This document shows positions 1 to 5,392 of a DNA stretch of 7,425 bases, piece by piece. Origin of the DNA: Spirochaetia bacterium (lineage in GTDB: Bacteria > Spirochaetota > Spirochaetia > Treponematales > Rectinemataceae); contig JAJTBL010000084.1 in the NCBI GenBank assembly GCA_021286925.1, positions 1 through 7,425 of the forward strand, given 5' to 3'. A program made the position numbers and the translations under genes. The number at the start of each line of letters is the position of its first letter. Position 1 is the stretch's first letter. The notes under the pieces were generated by a model. It had not been told where the DNA came from. It was given only the letters and a program-made list of their open reading frames with translations, and did not search any database.

Positions 1-242
1 ACGAAGTTCTCGAACAAAAAGGCTTGTGGCCTTTTTTTCGCGATTTGCCTGCAGATCGAAGGCTGACGCTTGCCGTTGGAATTCGGCCTGATTTAATCGA
101 ACCCTTCTTGCATGCTCTCGCCGCGTGCCATATCGAATATGAACTCATGGCGATTCTGCCCATGGCGCAGTCTCAAACCCCAGTTCAGGAATTTTCGGAC
201 AGCATTCTTGCCTGTTGCCAATCCTACAGCCTCGATTTATGA
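1..242 (+). CDS. C-terminal fragment of an unidentified protein (5' end outside the window)
   Basis: An open frame enters from the left edge (first full codon at base 3) and stops at TGA 240-242, giving the last 79 residues of a longer protein. I do not recognise the family with confidence. The segment around residues 23-52 of the fragment, with a β-strand (LTLAV), an amphipathic helix (LIEPFLHALAAC) and a second strand ending in ELMAIL, loosely recalls the C-terminal domain of AIR-synthase-related enzymes (PurM/SelD/HypE/ThiL type), where a strand is followed by a helix and an 'IG' strand. That is a weak resemblance only. No membrane segment is visible. The stop codon overlaps the ATG of the following mini-ORF (ATGA at 239-242), so it probably belongs to the same transcription unit as the motor-like genes downstream. 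Confidence 0.6.
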   Translation, partial: EVLEQKGLWPFFRDLPADRRLTLAVGIRPDLIEPFLHALAACHIEYELMAILPMAQSQTPVQEFSDSILACCQSYSLDL

Positions 243-361
243 TGAGCACCGGTGCCTTTCGATCTAATGATCTGAAAGACGCTCGACGCGGCAAGCCGCG
301 TATGCGGCTCAGCATTCGATATGCAAATGCCGCGGTATCAGCCCAGGAGTGCGACCCATGA
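239..361 (+). CDS. Possible 40-aa coupled small protein
   Basis: ATG at 239 opens a 40-codon frame that stops at TGA 359-361. Its start overlaps the upstream stop (ATGA, 239-242), and its stop overlaps the ATG of the next gene (ATGA, 358-361), so it fills the gap between the two genes exactly. The product would be basic and soluble (motifs DARRGKPRMRLSIRYANAA), with no signal peptide or membrane helix and no family I recognise. There is no clear Shine-Dalgarno sequence before 239 or the second ATG at 242, so translation would depend on re-initiation from the upstream gene. The frame also contains the perfect inverted repeat at 286-301. It may be a real coupled small gene, a device that keeps ribosomes moving into the next gene, or chance. 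The double overlap is seen directly; function is unknown. Confidence 0.35.
   Translation: MMSTGAFRSNDLKDARRGKPRMRLSIRYANAAVSAQECDP
286..301. repeat. Perfect GC-rich inverted repeat
   Basis: Seven-base arms ACGCGGC (286-292) and GCCGCGT (295-301) flank two bases, so in RNA this would form a short hairpin with the inner pairs opened as a loop. No T-tract follows, so it is not a standard terminator. It lies between the upstream stop at 242 and the AGGAG site at 345-349. It could act in mRNA stability or processing. Confidence 0.5.
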
Positions 362-774
362 TCTATTGGAACCGGGATTTGGCGGCACGGTTGAAATGTC
401 CGGAAAAAGAAAAACAGCAACTGCCAATATTTATTAAAAAGCTGATGGTCTATGTCGAAAAAATCCATGAAATCGGGGTGCCGGCTACCATTCCCAATGT
501 GGAACGCCCCCTTTTCCCCTATTTTTACCAGGGGCTTTCGCTAATCATGGACAATCTGAGCACCGAAGCTATTGAAGAAATCATGGCAGTCTATCTCAGC
601 GTATCCCAGGAAAGCGGCTTCCAGTTTCTGAAGCAATGCATTGAAACGGAAGTTGTTCTTTCTTTAGCTTCCGGAGACACGCCTGAATTTACATTCAGAA
701 AAATCGTTCCCTACGCAGGCATCGACCAGGCGGACTGGCTGATTCAAAGCGCAGCCAACATGGGGACAGCCTGA
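358..774 (+). CDS. Soluble protein resembling the MotA/stator cytoplasmic domain (tentative)
   Basis: A 138-residue protein with no signal peptide or membrane helix. ATG 358 is chosen because AGGAG at 345-349 lies 8 bases upstream; an in-frame GTG at 349 overlaps that site. From about residue 25 to 98 the pattern follows the cytoplasmic region of MotA/PomA stator proteins: a 'KLMVYVEKIHEIGV' helix where MotA has KL..LAE.AR.EG, then 'PLFPYFYQGLSLIMDN' where MotA has PFLRKGLQLVVDG, then 'STEAIEEIMAVYL' where MotA has D.E.I..IL. In MotA this region contacts FliG on the rotor. The four MotA membrane helices are absent. The stop at 772-774 directly abuts the ATG of the FliG-like gene, suggesting the two act together. 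The match is by eye, so homology needs profile confirmation; an independent helical protein is the alternative. Confidence 0.55.
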   Translation: MIYWNRDLAARLKCPEKEKQQLPIFIKKLMVYVEKIHEIGVPATIPNVERPLFPYFYQGLSLIMDNLSTEAIEEIMAVYLSVSQESGFQFLKQCIETEVVLSLASGDTPEFTFRKIVPYAGIDQADWLIQSAANMGTA

Positions 775-1971
775 ATGCTGATGCAACGATTAGCCCGCCT
801 GCAATCGCTTTTCGATCTGATTCAAAAATCGGAAAGCGGCAATCCGAGCGAAGCAGGCGAGCCGTTTTACAAGACTGTTTTAGAAGCGCGGACCGGCGAA
901 GCGGATCAGCTCATGGTGATAGCCAAGGATTTTGCCGAGTACATAGCAATACTTCGTGAAAAAGGCAAGGAAGCATTTGAAAAAGCTGTCTCGGATGAAA
1001 AACGAAGGAAGCTGAAATTCTGCCTGCGGATACTGCTTGAATCCCAGCCTAGCGTCAATCTTCAGCAATCCTTTCTCTCCGGCGGTATGCTGACCGCACG
1101 CAGTTCCCGGGAAGCGCTCGAAACCGCCATGTTGTATCAAGGCACAGCCTCTGCGCTGAAAAACAGCCATCCTGCCGTTATCCTGAAAGTCATGTCAGCC
1201 TTTCTGGGGATGGAAGCTGCAGTGCAGGCTGATGCATGGATCGCTGATCACTACAAGCACCACAGCTCGCTCGCGGAAGAATTGATTCTGCCGGGTGACA
1301 TGCCCGATGTTATCCTCACCAACCTTGAAAACACAGCCCGGCTTGAGCGTACAATCCGCCTGGCCGGCCCCCAGCTTGCGGGTACCGCGTTGTCCGGCTG
1401 TCCCCGTGATATCATCTCAGAGCTTGAAAGCAAGATTTTCAGCACTAGCGGCGCCATACTCCTCAATCACGATATTGAAGTCGCCCGGGCCGAATATTCT
1501 TCAGACGAAATCGCAGACGCACAGAACGCTTTCATGGAACTTCTGGAAACCATGAAAATCTCGGATATGGAAACAGCGACCGGTCTGATCGAACCCGAAA
1601 AACAGAAGATGCCCCAGGATCCTTTGCTTGTCGCCGATCTATCAAATCTGATCATGGAAACCGAAGAAAAGCTGTTGAAAGACATACTCATCAGGCTCAG
1701 TCCGCAGGTTATAGCGGTCATTGTCCAGGGCATTGAGCCGATGGCCCACGACAGGATTTTCTCGACCCTGCCGACAGCAAAAGCCAGGCGTGTGCTTGAC
1801 GCGCTGGAAGCATCTACCGGCATCGATACGCTGACACTCACCAGAAACGCCCAGATTTTCGCACAGCAAATTCTGTCGGAAATTTCGCAGCAGCATAAAA
1901 TGACCGCAAAACAATTGCCGATTACCGGGAGACTGCGGCAATTGCTCAGCGCAATACTCAGCAGAGAATGA
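775..1971 (+). CDS. FliG-like protein with two tandem FliG C-terminal-type domains
   Basis: A 398-residue, mostly helical soluble protein. FliG is the rotor protein of the flagellar motor switch, and its C-terminal domain receives torque from MotA. Residues 297-373 match the FliG C domain: 'LIRLSPQVIAVIVQG' as in the LL.EVD..DLALALKG segment, 'IFSTLPTAKARRVLDALEA' as in the torque-helix segment I..NMSKRAAE.L..DLE, then a helix with 'NAQIFAQQIL' as in EEAQ..IV. Residues 188-262 show the same layout (LAGPQLAGTALSG, KIFSTSGAILL, DAQNAFMELL), suggesting a duplicated domain. Around 128-146, 'LKNSHPAVILKVM' recalls the EHPQ motif of the FliG middle domain. The N-terminal 120 residues are helical and unassigned. 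The first ATG (775) abuts the upstream TGA; a weak GGGGA lies before it, and ATG 781 is an alternative start. It is longer than usual FliG (about 330-340 residues) and divergent, so a paralogue is more likely than the main rotor FliG. Confidence 0.65.
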   Translation: MLMQRLARLQSLFDLIQKSESGNPSEAGEPFYKTVLEARTGEADQLMVIAKDFAEYIAILREKGKEAFEKAVSDEKRRKLKFCLRILLESQPSVNLQQSFLSGGMLTARSSREALETAMLYQGTASALKNSHPAVILKVMSAFLGMEAAVQADAWIADHYKHHSSLAEELILPGDMPDVILTNLENTARLERTIRLAGPQLAGTALSGCPRDIISELESKIFSTSGAILLNHDIEVARAEYSSDEIADAQNAFMELLETMKISDMETATGLIEPEKQKMPQDPLLVADLSNLIMETEEKLLKDILIRLSPQVIAVIVQGIEPMAHDRIFSTLPTAKARRVLDALEASTGIDTLTLTRNAQIFAQQILSEISQQHKMTAKQLPITGRLRQLLSAILSRE

Positions 1972-2062
1972 ATGGCAACCCCGTTTTTTGGTGTCTGATG
2001 TTTGGTGACGGTGATAGACCGTAAAAATTTCATCAATTTTCAAAGAAATGACACGAAACGTC

Positions 2063-2089
2063 TTGACAAAAAAGAAATTATTTTATAAT
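2063..2089 (+). promoter_or_regulatory. Sigma-70-type promoter before the structured leader
   Basis: Perfect -35 TTGACA (2063-2068) and perfect -10 TATAAT (2084-2089) are separated by 15 bases, at the short end of the usable range. Transcription would begin near 2096. The surrounding DNA is very AT-rich. The -10 box lies inside the palindrome at 2072-2094, which suggests control by a bound repressor. Confidence 0.6.
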
Positions 2090-2094
2090 TTCTT
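2072..2094. repeat. 23-bp AT-rich palindrome over the -10 box (candidate operator)
   Basis: Arms AAGAAATTAT (2072-2081) and ATAATTTCTT (2085-2094) are perfect reverse complements around a 3-base centre. The right arm covers the -10 hexamer of the promoter at 2063-2089. The size and symmetry fit a dimeric repressor site, loosely recalling Fur/PerR-type AT-rich boxes, but no specific regulator can be named. Chance symmetry in AT-rich DNA is the alternative. Confidence 0.45.
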
Positions 2095-2095
2095 A

Positions 2096-2205
2096 TTCAA
2101 TCAGTGGGACTAATTGCCGGTGGCGAAACGGCATTGTTTCATTTTTGCAGTTTTTCTGCATGAGCCTTCCGTGGTCAGCCTCCTTCCACGGAAGGCTCTT
2201 TTATT
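2096..2205 (+). ncRNA. Predicted short structured transcript or attenuated leader RNA
   Basis: The interval runs from the predicted transcription start to the T-tract of a strong terminator, so most transcripts would be about 105-110 nt. It contains a hairpin TGCCG/CGGCA (2115-2119 with 2129-2133), a hairpin TGCAG-TTTTT-CTGCA (2146-2160) and the terminator stem (2162-2198). I could not match it to a known riboswitch, T-box or housekeeping RNA. No convincing antiterminator pairing was found, since only 4-base GTGG/CCAC matches reach the terminator arm. It may be an independent small RNA or a regulatory leader of the metal-protein/lspA operon. The 5' end is an estimate from the promoter. Confidence 0.4.
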
Positions 2206-2209
2206 ATAT
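2162..2209 (+). terminator. Strong intrinsic terminator just before the Nif3-family gene
   Basis: A 13-bp perfect stem, GAGCCTTCCGTGG (2162-2174) with CCACGGAAGGCTC (2186-2198), encloses an 11-base loop and is followed by TTTTATTATAT. It ends 10 bases before the ATG at 2219. It could close the short RNA upstream, close the FliG-like operon, or act as an attenuator for the following operon. Confidence 0.85.
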
Positions 2210-2212
2210 AGT
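2183..2212 (+). promoter_or_regulatory. Possible promoter for leaderless transcription of the Nif3-family gene
   Basis: TATAGT at 2207-2212 matches the -10 consensus at five of six bases and lies six bases before ATG 2219, so transcription could start on or next to the start codon. The best -35 at normal spacing is weak (CTTCCA, 2183-2188, 18-base spacer) and lies inside the terminator. The gene has no visible Shine-Dalgarno sequence, which fits leaderless translation. Confidence 0.3.
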
Positions 2213-2218
2213 ACACAC

Positions 2219-2980
2219 ATGGATATTCGCGAATTCGACCAATGGTGCAGATCCTTTTTGAAAATCGATGACCTTGCCGGCATCGATGATTCTCTCAATG
2301 GCATACAAATCGGGCGCTCCCCGGCGCCGATCAGCAAAGTCGCTTTTGCGGTCGATGCCTGCCAGGAGAGTATTCAGCGCGCTGCCCAGGCAGGCGCCGA
2401 TGTGCTGTTTGTTCATCATGGGCTTTTTTGGGGCAAGCCGGAGCGAATCGCAGGTTCCCTGCTCAGACGGCTGAAAACCGCGATTGACGCTGATCTTGCT
2501 CTCTATGCCTGCCATCTTCCGCTCGATCTGCACCCTGAAGTCGGCAACAACGCGGTTTTATCCTCCATGCTCAATCTTCAAAACCGAATTCCTTTCGGCA
2601 TTTACCACGGTATCCCTATCGGCTTTTCCGGCTCCCTGCCTTCACCCCTGTCTTTGGAAGAAATCCGGAAAAAGCTTTTGCCTGATAATTCATCGCCGCG
2701 GCTTGTCATCCCCGGCAGCCGCACATTGATTGAAACAGTTGCGGTCATATCAGGCGGGGCGCCTTTTGAATCATTCGAGGCAATCAGCAAAAATATCGAC
2801 CTCTACGTCACCGGCGAGCCTTCGCATTCTATTTATCATCAGGTGGTCGAAAACGGCCTCGCCTTTATGGCGCTCGGGCATTACGCCAGCGAAGTCTGGG
2901 GTGTCAAAGCTGTGGCTGATAAACTGAAGCGTGAAACATCGATCGAAACCATCTTTATCGATCTGCCGACAGGACTTTGA
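2219..2980 (+). CDS. Nif3/YbgI-family dinuclear metal-centre protein
   Basis: A 253-residue cytoplasmic protein, about the size of E. coli YbgI (247 aa). Family members form toroidal hexamers with a two-metal site per subunit; the biological substrate is uncertain. The expected ligands are present: His66-His67 in FVHHGLFWG, Asp103 in CHLPLDLH, and His221 and Glu225 in GHYASEVWG. Other hallmarks are DSLNGIQIG (24-32) and the glycine-rich SGGAP (178-182). ATG 2219 is chosen because residue 1 onward (MDIREFDQW) begins the conserved domain. The frame is open further upstream, but that stretch runs through the terminator hairpin and has no conserved content. No ribosome-binding site is visible. 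The stop at 2978-2980 is four bases before the lspA start, so the genes are co-transcribed. The gene may be driven by terminator read-through from 2063-2089 or by a leaderless promoter. Confidence 0.9.
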   Translation: MDIREFDQWCRSFLKIDDLAGIDDSLNGIQIGRSPAPISKVAFAVDACQESIQRAAQAGADVLFVHHGLFWGKPERIAGSLLRRLKTAIDADLALYACHLPLDLHPEVGNNAVLSSMLNLQNRIPFGIYHGIPIGFSGSLPSPLSLEEIRKKLLPDNSSPRLVIPGSRTLIETVAVISGGAPFESFEAISKNIDLYVTGEPSHSIYHQVVENGLAFMALGHYASEVWGVKAVADKLKRETSIETIFIDLPTGL

Positions 2981-2984
2981 TGCC

Positions 2985-3515
2985 ATGCAAGACACAACCG
3001 CCGCTCTGCAAAGGCGAAGCCTGCCTTTTCTTGTTTCTTGCATCATCATACTGGCCGATCAGATTTCGAAAGCACTCATCGTTGCGAAGATTCCTGAAAA
3101 CACTATCGGCAGCAGATTGCTGGGGGATTTTCTCTGGATCGTGCACGCGAAAAATCTCGGGATCGCCTTTTCGCTTGGCGATTCCTTTTCCCAGCTGATC
3201 CGGATTGCGCTTTTTATCGTGCTCCCGCTGGGCTTTATTGGTTTTGGCATTGTCTATTGCCTTAAAACCGAAAAGCTTTCAACATTTCAGCGTTATGCGA
3301 TTGCGGTCATAATCGGCGGCGGTCTGGGGAATCTTATAGATAGAATTTTCCGTCCTGACGGTGTCGTCGATTTTATCTCGGTAAAATTCTATGGTCTTCT
3401 GGGAATGGATCGCTTCCCGACATTCAATGTCGCCGATTCATGCATCACGATTGGCGCTGTCCTGCTGTTTGCCAGCGGCATCCTGTGGAGTTCCGATGAG
3501 GAGACAGAGCGATGA
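2985..3515 (+). CDS. lspA: Lipoprotein signal peptidase (signal peptidase II)
   Basis: A 176-residue inner-membrane aspartic protease that removes the signal peptide from diacylglyceryl-modified prolipoproteins, after Lgt and before any N-acylation. Four hydrophobic segments are visible, at about residues 12-32, 69-92, 104-120 and 151-168. Conserved blocks occur in order: DQISK (25-29), N57 with GIAFSL, GGGLGNLIDR (111-120), GVVDF with catalytic Asp129, and FNVADS with catalytic Asp151. ATG 2985 is preceded by AGGA at 2971-2974; an in-frame GTG at 2931 would lie inside the preceding gene and add a non-conserved tail. It follows the Nif3-family gene by four bases and overlaps the next gene by four. 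Its presence implies the organism makes lipoproteins. The functional call is secure. Confidence 0.95.
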   Translation: MQDTTAALQRRSLPFLVSCIIILADQISKALIVAKIPENTIGSRLLGDFLWIVHAKNLGIAFSLGDSFSQLIRIALFIVLPLGFIGFGIVYCLKTEKLSTFQRYAIAVIIGGGLGNLIDRIFRPDGVVDFISVKFYGLLGMDRFPTFNVADSCITIGAVLLFASGILWSSDEETER

Positions 3516-3775
3516 AGGTAGAAAAAAAAACCGCGCTTGCGCTTTTTGTTCTTGGGGCTACGGCCTTCAATATCGCAGTCACCGCTGGAATTTTCCTTGC
3601 TTTGCTTGCCTTGTATTCCCTGACCCTTGCAAAGATTCTGGCCGCTGAATTCCTCATGTGGGCTGTCATCGGCTCCTTTGTCATCAGCCTCATTCTTTCG
3701 GTTTTCATTTATAAGAGAGTTCTGAACTGGGCTCGGGAAAAATACGATCTTGACAATCGGTTTGGATTAAAATAG
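3512..3775 (+). CDS. Small two-helix membrane protein coupled to lspA
   Basis: An 87-residue protein with a short basic N-terminus (MKVEKK), a hydrophobic segment at about residues 8-38, a second at about 44-67, and a charged C-terminal tail (YKRVLNWAREKYDLDNRF). It probably sits in the inner membrane as a hairpin with both ends in the cytoplasm. The ATG at 3512 overlaps the lspA stop (ATGA, 3512-3515), so translation is coupled. The 'FVLGATAFNIAVT' segment resembles small proteins that spirochaete genomes label 'leader peptide processing enzyme', a name with no biochemical support that I know of. No catalytic motif is visible. Position suggests a role linked to LspA or lipoprotein handling, but that is inference only. 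Confidence 0.7.
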   Translation: MKVEKKTALALFVLGATAFNIAVTAGIFLALLALYSLTLAKILAAEFLMWAVIGSFVISLILSVFIYKRVLNWAREKYDLDNRFGLK

Positions 3776-3822
3776 CCGAAATCACGCTTTACCAGCGAGG
3801 CAGTTTTCCTCCTCATTTTCAC

Positions 3823-3851
3823 TTTACAGCTCACTGTTTCAATGCGATAAT
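3823..3851 (+). promoter_or_regulatory. Promoter of the DUF1015 gene
   Basis: TTTACA (3823-3828, five of six to consensus) and GATAAT (3846-3851, five of six) are spaced by exactly 17 bases, with an extended -10 TG at 3843-3844. The start would be near 3858, giving a leader of about 58 bases before ATG 3916. The rest of the 3776-3915 gap is pyrimidine-rich and shows no convincing terminator for the upstream operon. Confidence 0.6.
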
Positions 3852-3915
3852 CTGTTCGTTTGTTTCTTTTGAAATGACAGCGTCGAAAAATCAACGACAT
3901 TTTCAGGAGTTTTGT

Positions 3916-5283
3916 ATGAACGATATGAGCAGGCGATTCATGAAGGTAGGAGTGACACTGCCGCGAATTCTCGTACCTGCGGAATCAATCGACCGCCGAA
4001 GCTGGGCTGTGGTGGCCTGTGACCAGTTTTCCTCAGAGCGGGAATATTGGGAAAAAGTTGCCAGAACCGTTGGCGACAAGCCCTCAACCCTCAATCTCAT
4101 CTTCCCGGAATGCTATCTGGAGGACAACGATAAAAACGAGCGGATCGCAGCAATCCGAGCTTCCATGAAAAACTACCTCGAGAAGGGCTATTTTACAGAA
4201 TTGCCTGAAGGTTTCATGCTGGTAGAGCGGCACACGCCATATGAAAAAAAACCGCGGGTCGGCTTGATGATTGCGGTCGACCTCGAACAATACCGCTACG
4301 GCAAGGACTCAAAGAGCCTGATCCGGCCCACGGAGGGAACCATTGTGGAACGCCTCCCGCCCCGCATGGAAATCCGCCGGGGTGCGGCCCTGGAATTGCC
4401 GCATATAATGCTGCTGGTGGATGATCCCGAAAAATCCGTTATCGAACCGCTGTATGCCAGCAGACAATATCTGCCCAAGGTGTATGATTTCGATTTGATG
4501 GAAAATTCGGGACATCTTCGCGGCTGGCATGTCAGCGATCCCCGGAATCTTGAAAAAATCCTGTCCGCGCTGGAAAAACTGGCCGACCCCTCTGCCTATA
4601 AAGCCAAATATCGGCAGGATGAAGTTCTCCTCTTCGCTGTCGGGGATGGAAATCATTCCCTCGCCACCGCCAAAGCCATTTGGGAAGAGACCAAGAAAAA
4701 CCTGCAGGAAGGGCTGGCAGAACATCCTGAAAATGCGCAATTGCTTGAAAATCATCCTGCCCGTTTCGCTCTGGTCGAGCTGGTCAATATCTACGACGAA
4801 GGCCTGCCTTTCCATCCGATTCACCGGGTTCTGTTCAAGGTCAATGAGGCCGAACTGCTCGGCGCGATGGAAAAGGCCGGGGCGGTTGTCAAAAGAACCT
4901 CAGGCCATGAGCAGGCATTCAAGCTCGCGGACGCGCCGCAAGAAGGCAAGACGCAGACAATCGCCTTTGTTTCAGCCACGGACTCAGGTGTTCTGGTTTT
5001 TGAACAGCCGAAGTCGAAGCTCGCCGCAGGTACCATCCAGGAAATTCTGGACGCCTATCTGAAGGCGCATCCGGAAACTGGCATCGACTACATCCACGGG
5101 GAAGGCAGTCTGGTTACCCTTGCACAAAAGCAGGGCAATTTCGGTCTCTATCTGCCGCCGGTGGATAAAAAATCATTCTTTGGAACGGTTATTGCGGACG
5201 GTGTCATGCCGAGAAAAACCTTCTCAATGGGCGAAGCGCCGGAAAAGCGTTTCTATATGGAAGCGAGAAAAATTCAGCCATAA
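3916..5283 (+). CDS. DUF1015 family protein linked to serine biosynthesis
   Basis: A 455-residue soluble protein with no signal peptide or membrane segment. ATG 3916 has AGGAG at 3905-3909, six bases upstream; the open frame extends to 3874 without a comparable site. Family marks include LPRILVP near the N-terminus (15-21), RPTEGTIVERLPPR (137-150), GDGNHSLATAK (243-253), the HPARFALVELVNIYD block (280-294), FHPIHRVLF (299-307) and a C-terminal MPRKTFSMGEA (431-441) followed by EARKI. The biochemical role of the family is not settled as far as I know. The DGNH motif recalls the DGHH-type motif of ParB/Srx-fold proteins, a superfamily that includes the ADP-dependent serine kinase SerK of Thermococcus; from memory this link is suggestive only. 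It lies 109 bases before serA, in the same orientation, and this neighbourhood points to serine or phosphoserine metabolism. Confidence 0.85.
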   Translation: MNDMSRRFMKVGVTLPRILVPAESIDRRSWAVVACDQFSSEREYWEKVARTVGDKPSTLNLIFPECYLEDNDKNERIAAIRASMKNYLEKGYFTELPEGFMLVERHTPYEKKPRVGLMIAVDLEQYRYGKDSKSLIRPTEGTIVERLPPRMEIRRGAALELPHIMLLVDDPEKSVIEPLYASRQYLPKVYDFDLMENSGHLRGWHVSDPRNLEKILSALEKLADPSAYKAKYRQDEVLLFAVGDGNHSLATAKAIWEETKKNLQEGLAEHPENAQLLENHPARFALVELVNIYDEGLPFHPIHRVLFKVNEAELLGAMEKAGAVVKRTSGHEQAFKLADAPQEGKTQTIAFVSATDSGVLVFEQPKSKLAAGTIQEILDAYLKAHPETGIDYIHGEGSLVTLAQKQGNFGLYLPPVDKKSFFGTVIADGVMPRKTFSMGEAPEKRFYMEARKIQP

Positions 5284-5302
5284 CCAAGCTCGGCGCGAGA
5301 TT

Positions 5303-5331
5303 GCCGGGATTGCTTGACAGATTGGCCCGGC
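5303..5331. repeat. Inverted repeat flanking the serA -35 box
   Basis: GCCGGG (5303-5308) and CCCGGC (5326-5331) are perfect reverse complements, 17 bases apart, with TTGACA (5314-5319) between them. This could be an operator or a stem at the end of the DUF1015 transcript. No T-tract follows, so it is not a standard terminator. Six-base arms can occur by chance. Confidence 0.3.
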
Positions 5332-5341
5332 GTGATAGGAT
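5314..5341 (+). promoter_or_regulatory. Promoter of serA-serC
   Basis: A perfect -35 TTGACA (5314-5319) and TAGGAT (5336-5341, four of six to consensus) are separated by 16 bases. Initiation would be near 5348, giving an AT-rich leader of about 45 bases. That leader contains AATAT/ATATT arms (5348-5352, 5360-5364) and a 10-bp palindrome TGATATATCA (5373-5382) that abuts the ribosome-binding site AGGAGG (5382-5387). serA may thus be transcribed both from here and by read-through from the DUF1015 gene. Confidence 0.5.
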
Positions 5342-5392
5342 GAAACCAATATCACTGCAATATTTGAATAATTGATATATCAGGAGGAATGA

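Noticed and set aside
1467..2036. 189-codon open frame on the - strand over the FliG-like gene
   Set aside because: Serine-rich translation with no domain and antisense to a gene with a clear family match; a shadow frame.
1972..2062. Terminator for the FliG-like gene directly after its stop
   Set aside because: Only weak arms such as AAAATT/AATTTT were found; no GC stem with a T-tract. The strong terminator at 2162-2209 could serve instead.
2096..2161. Known riboswitch classes (c-di-GMP-I, fluoride, guanidine-II, preQ1) or SRP RNA
   Set aside because: None of the conserved core sequences I remember for these could be found in the leader.
2114..2218. Upstream extension of the Nif3-family frame from a TTG at 2114
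   Set aside because: It would run through the terminator stem and add 35 non-conserved residues. The conserved domain begins at ATG 2219.
2931..2984. GTG start giving lspA 18 more residues
   Set aside because: The extension lies inside the preceding gene and is not hydrophobic or conserved. ATG 2985 has an upstream AGGA.
3797..3820. GAGG...CCTC stem with T-rich bases after the 87-aa gene as a terminator
   Set aside because: Only four pairs and no proper T-tract; too weak to call.
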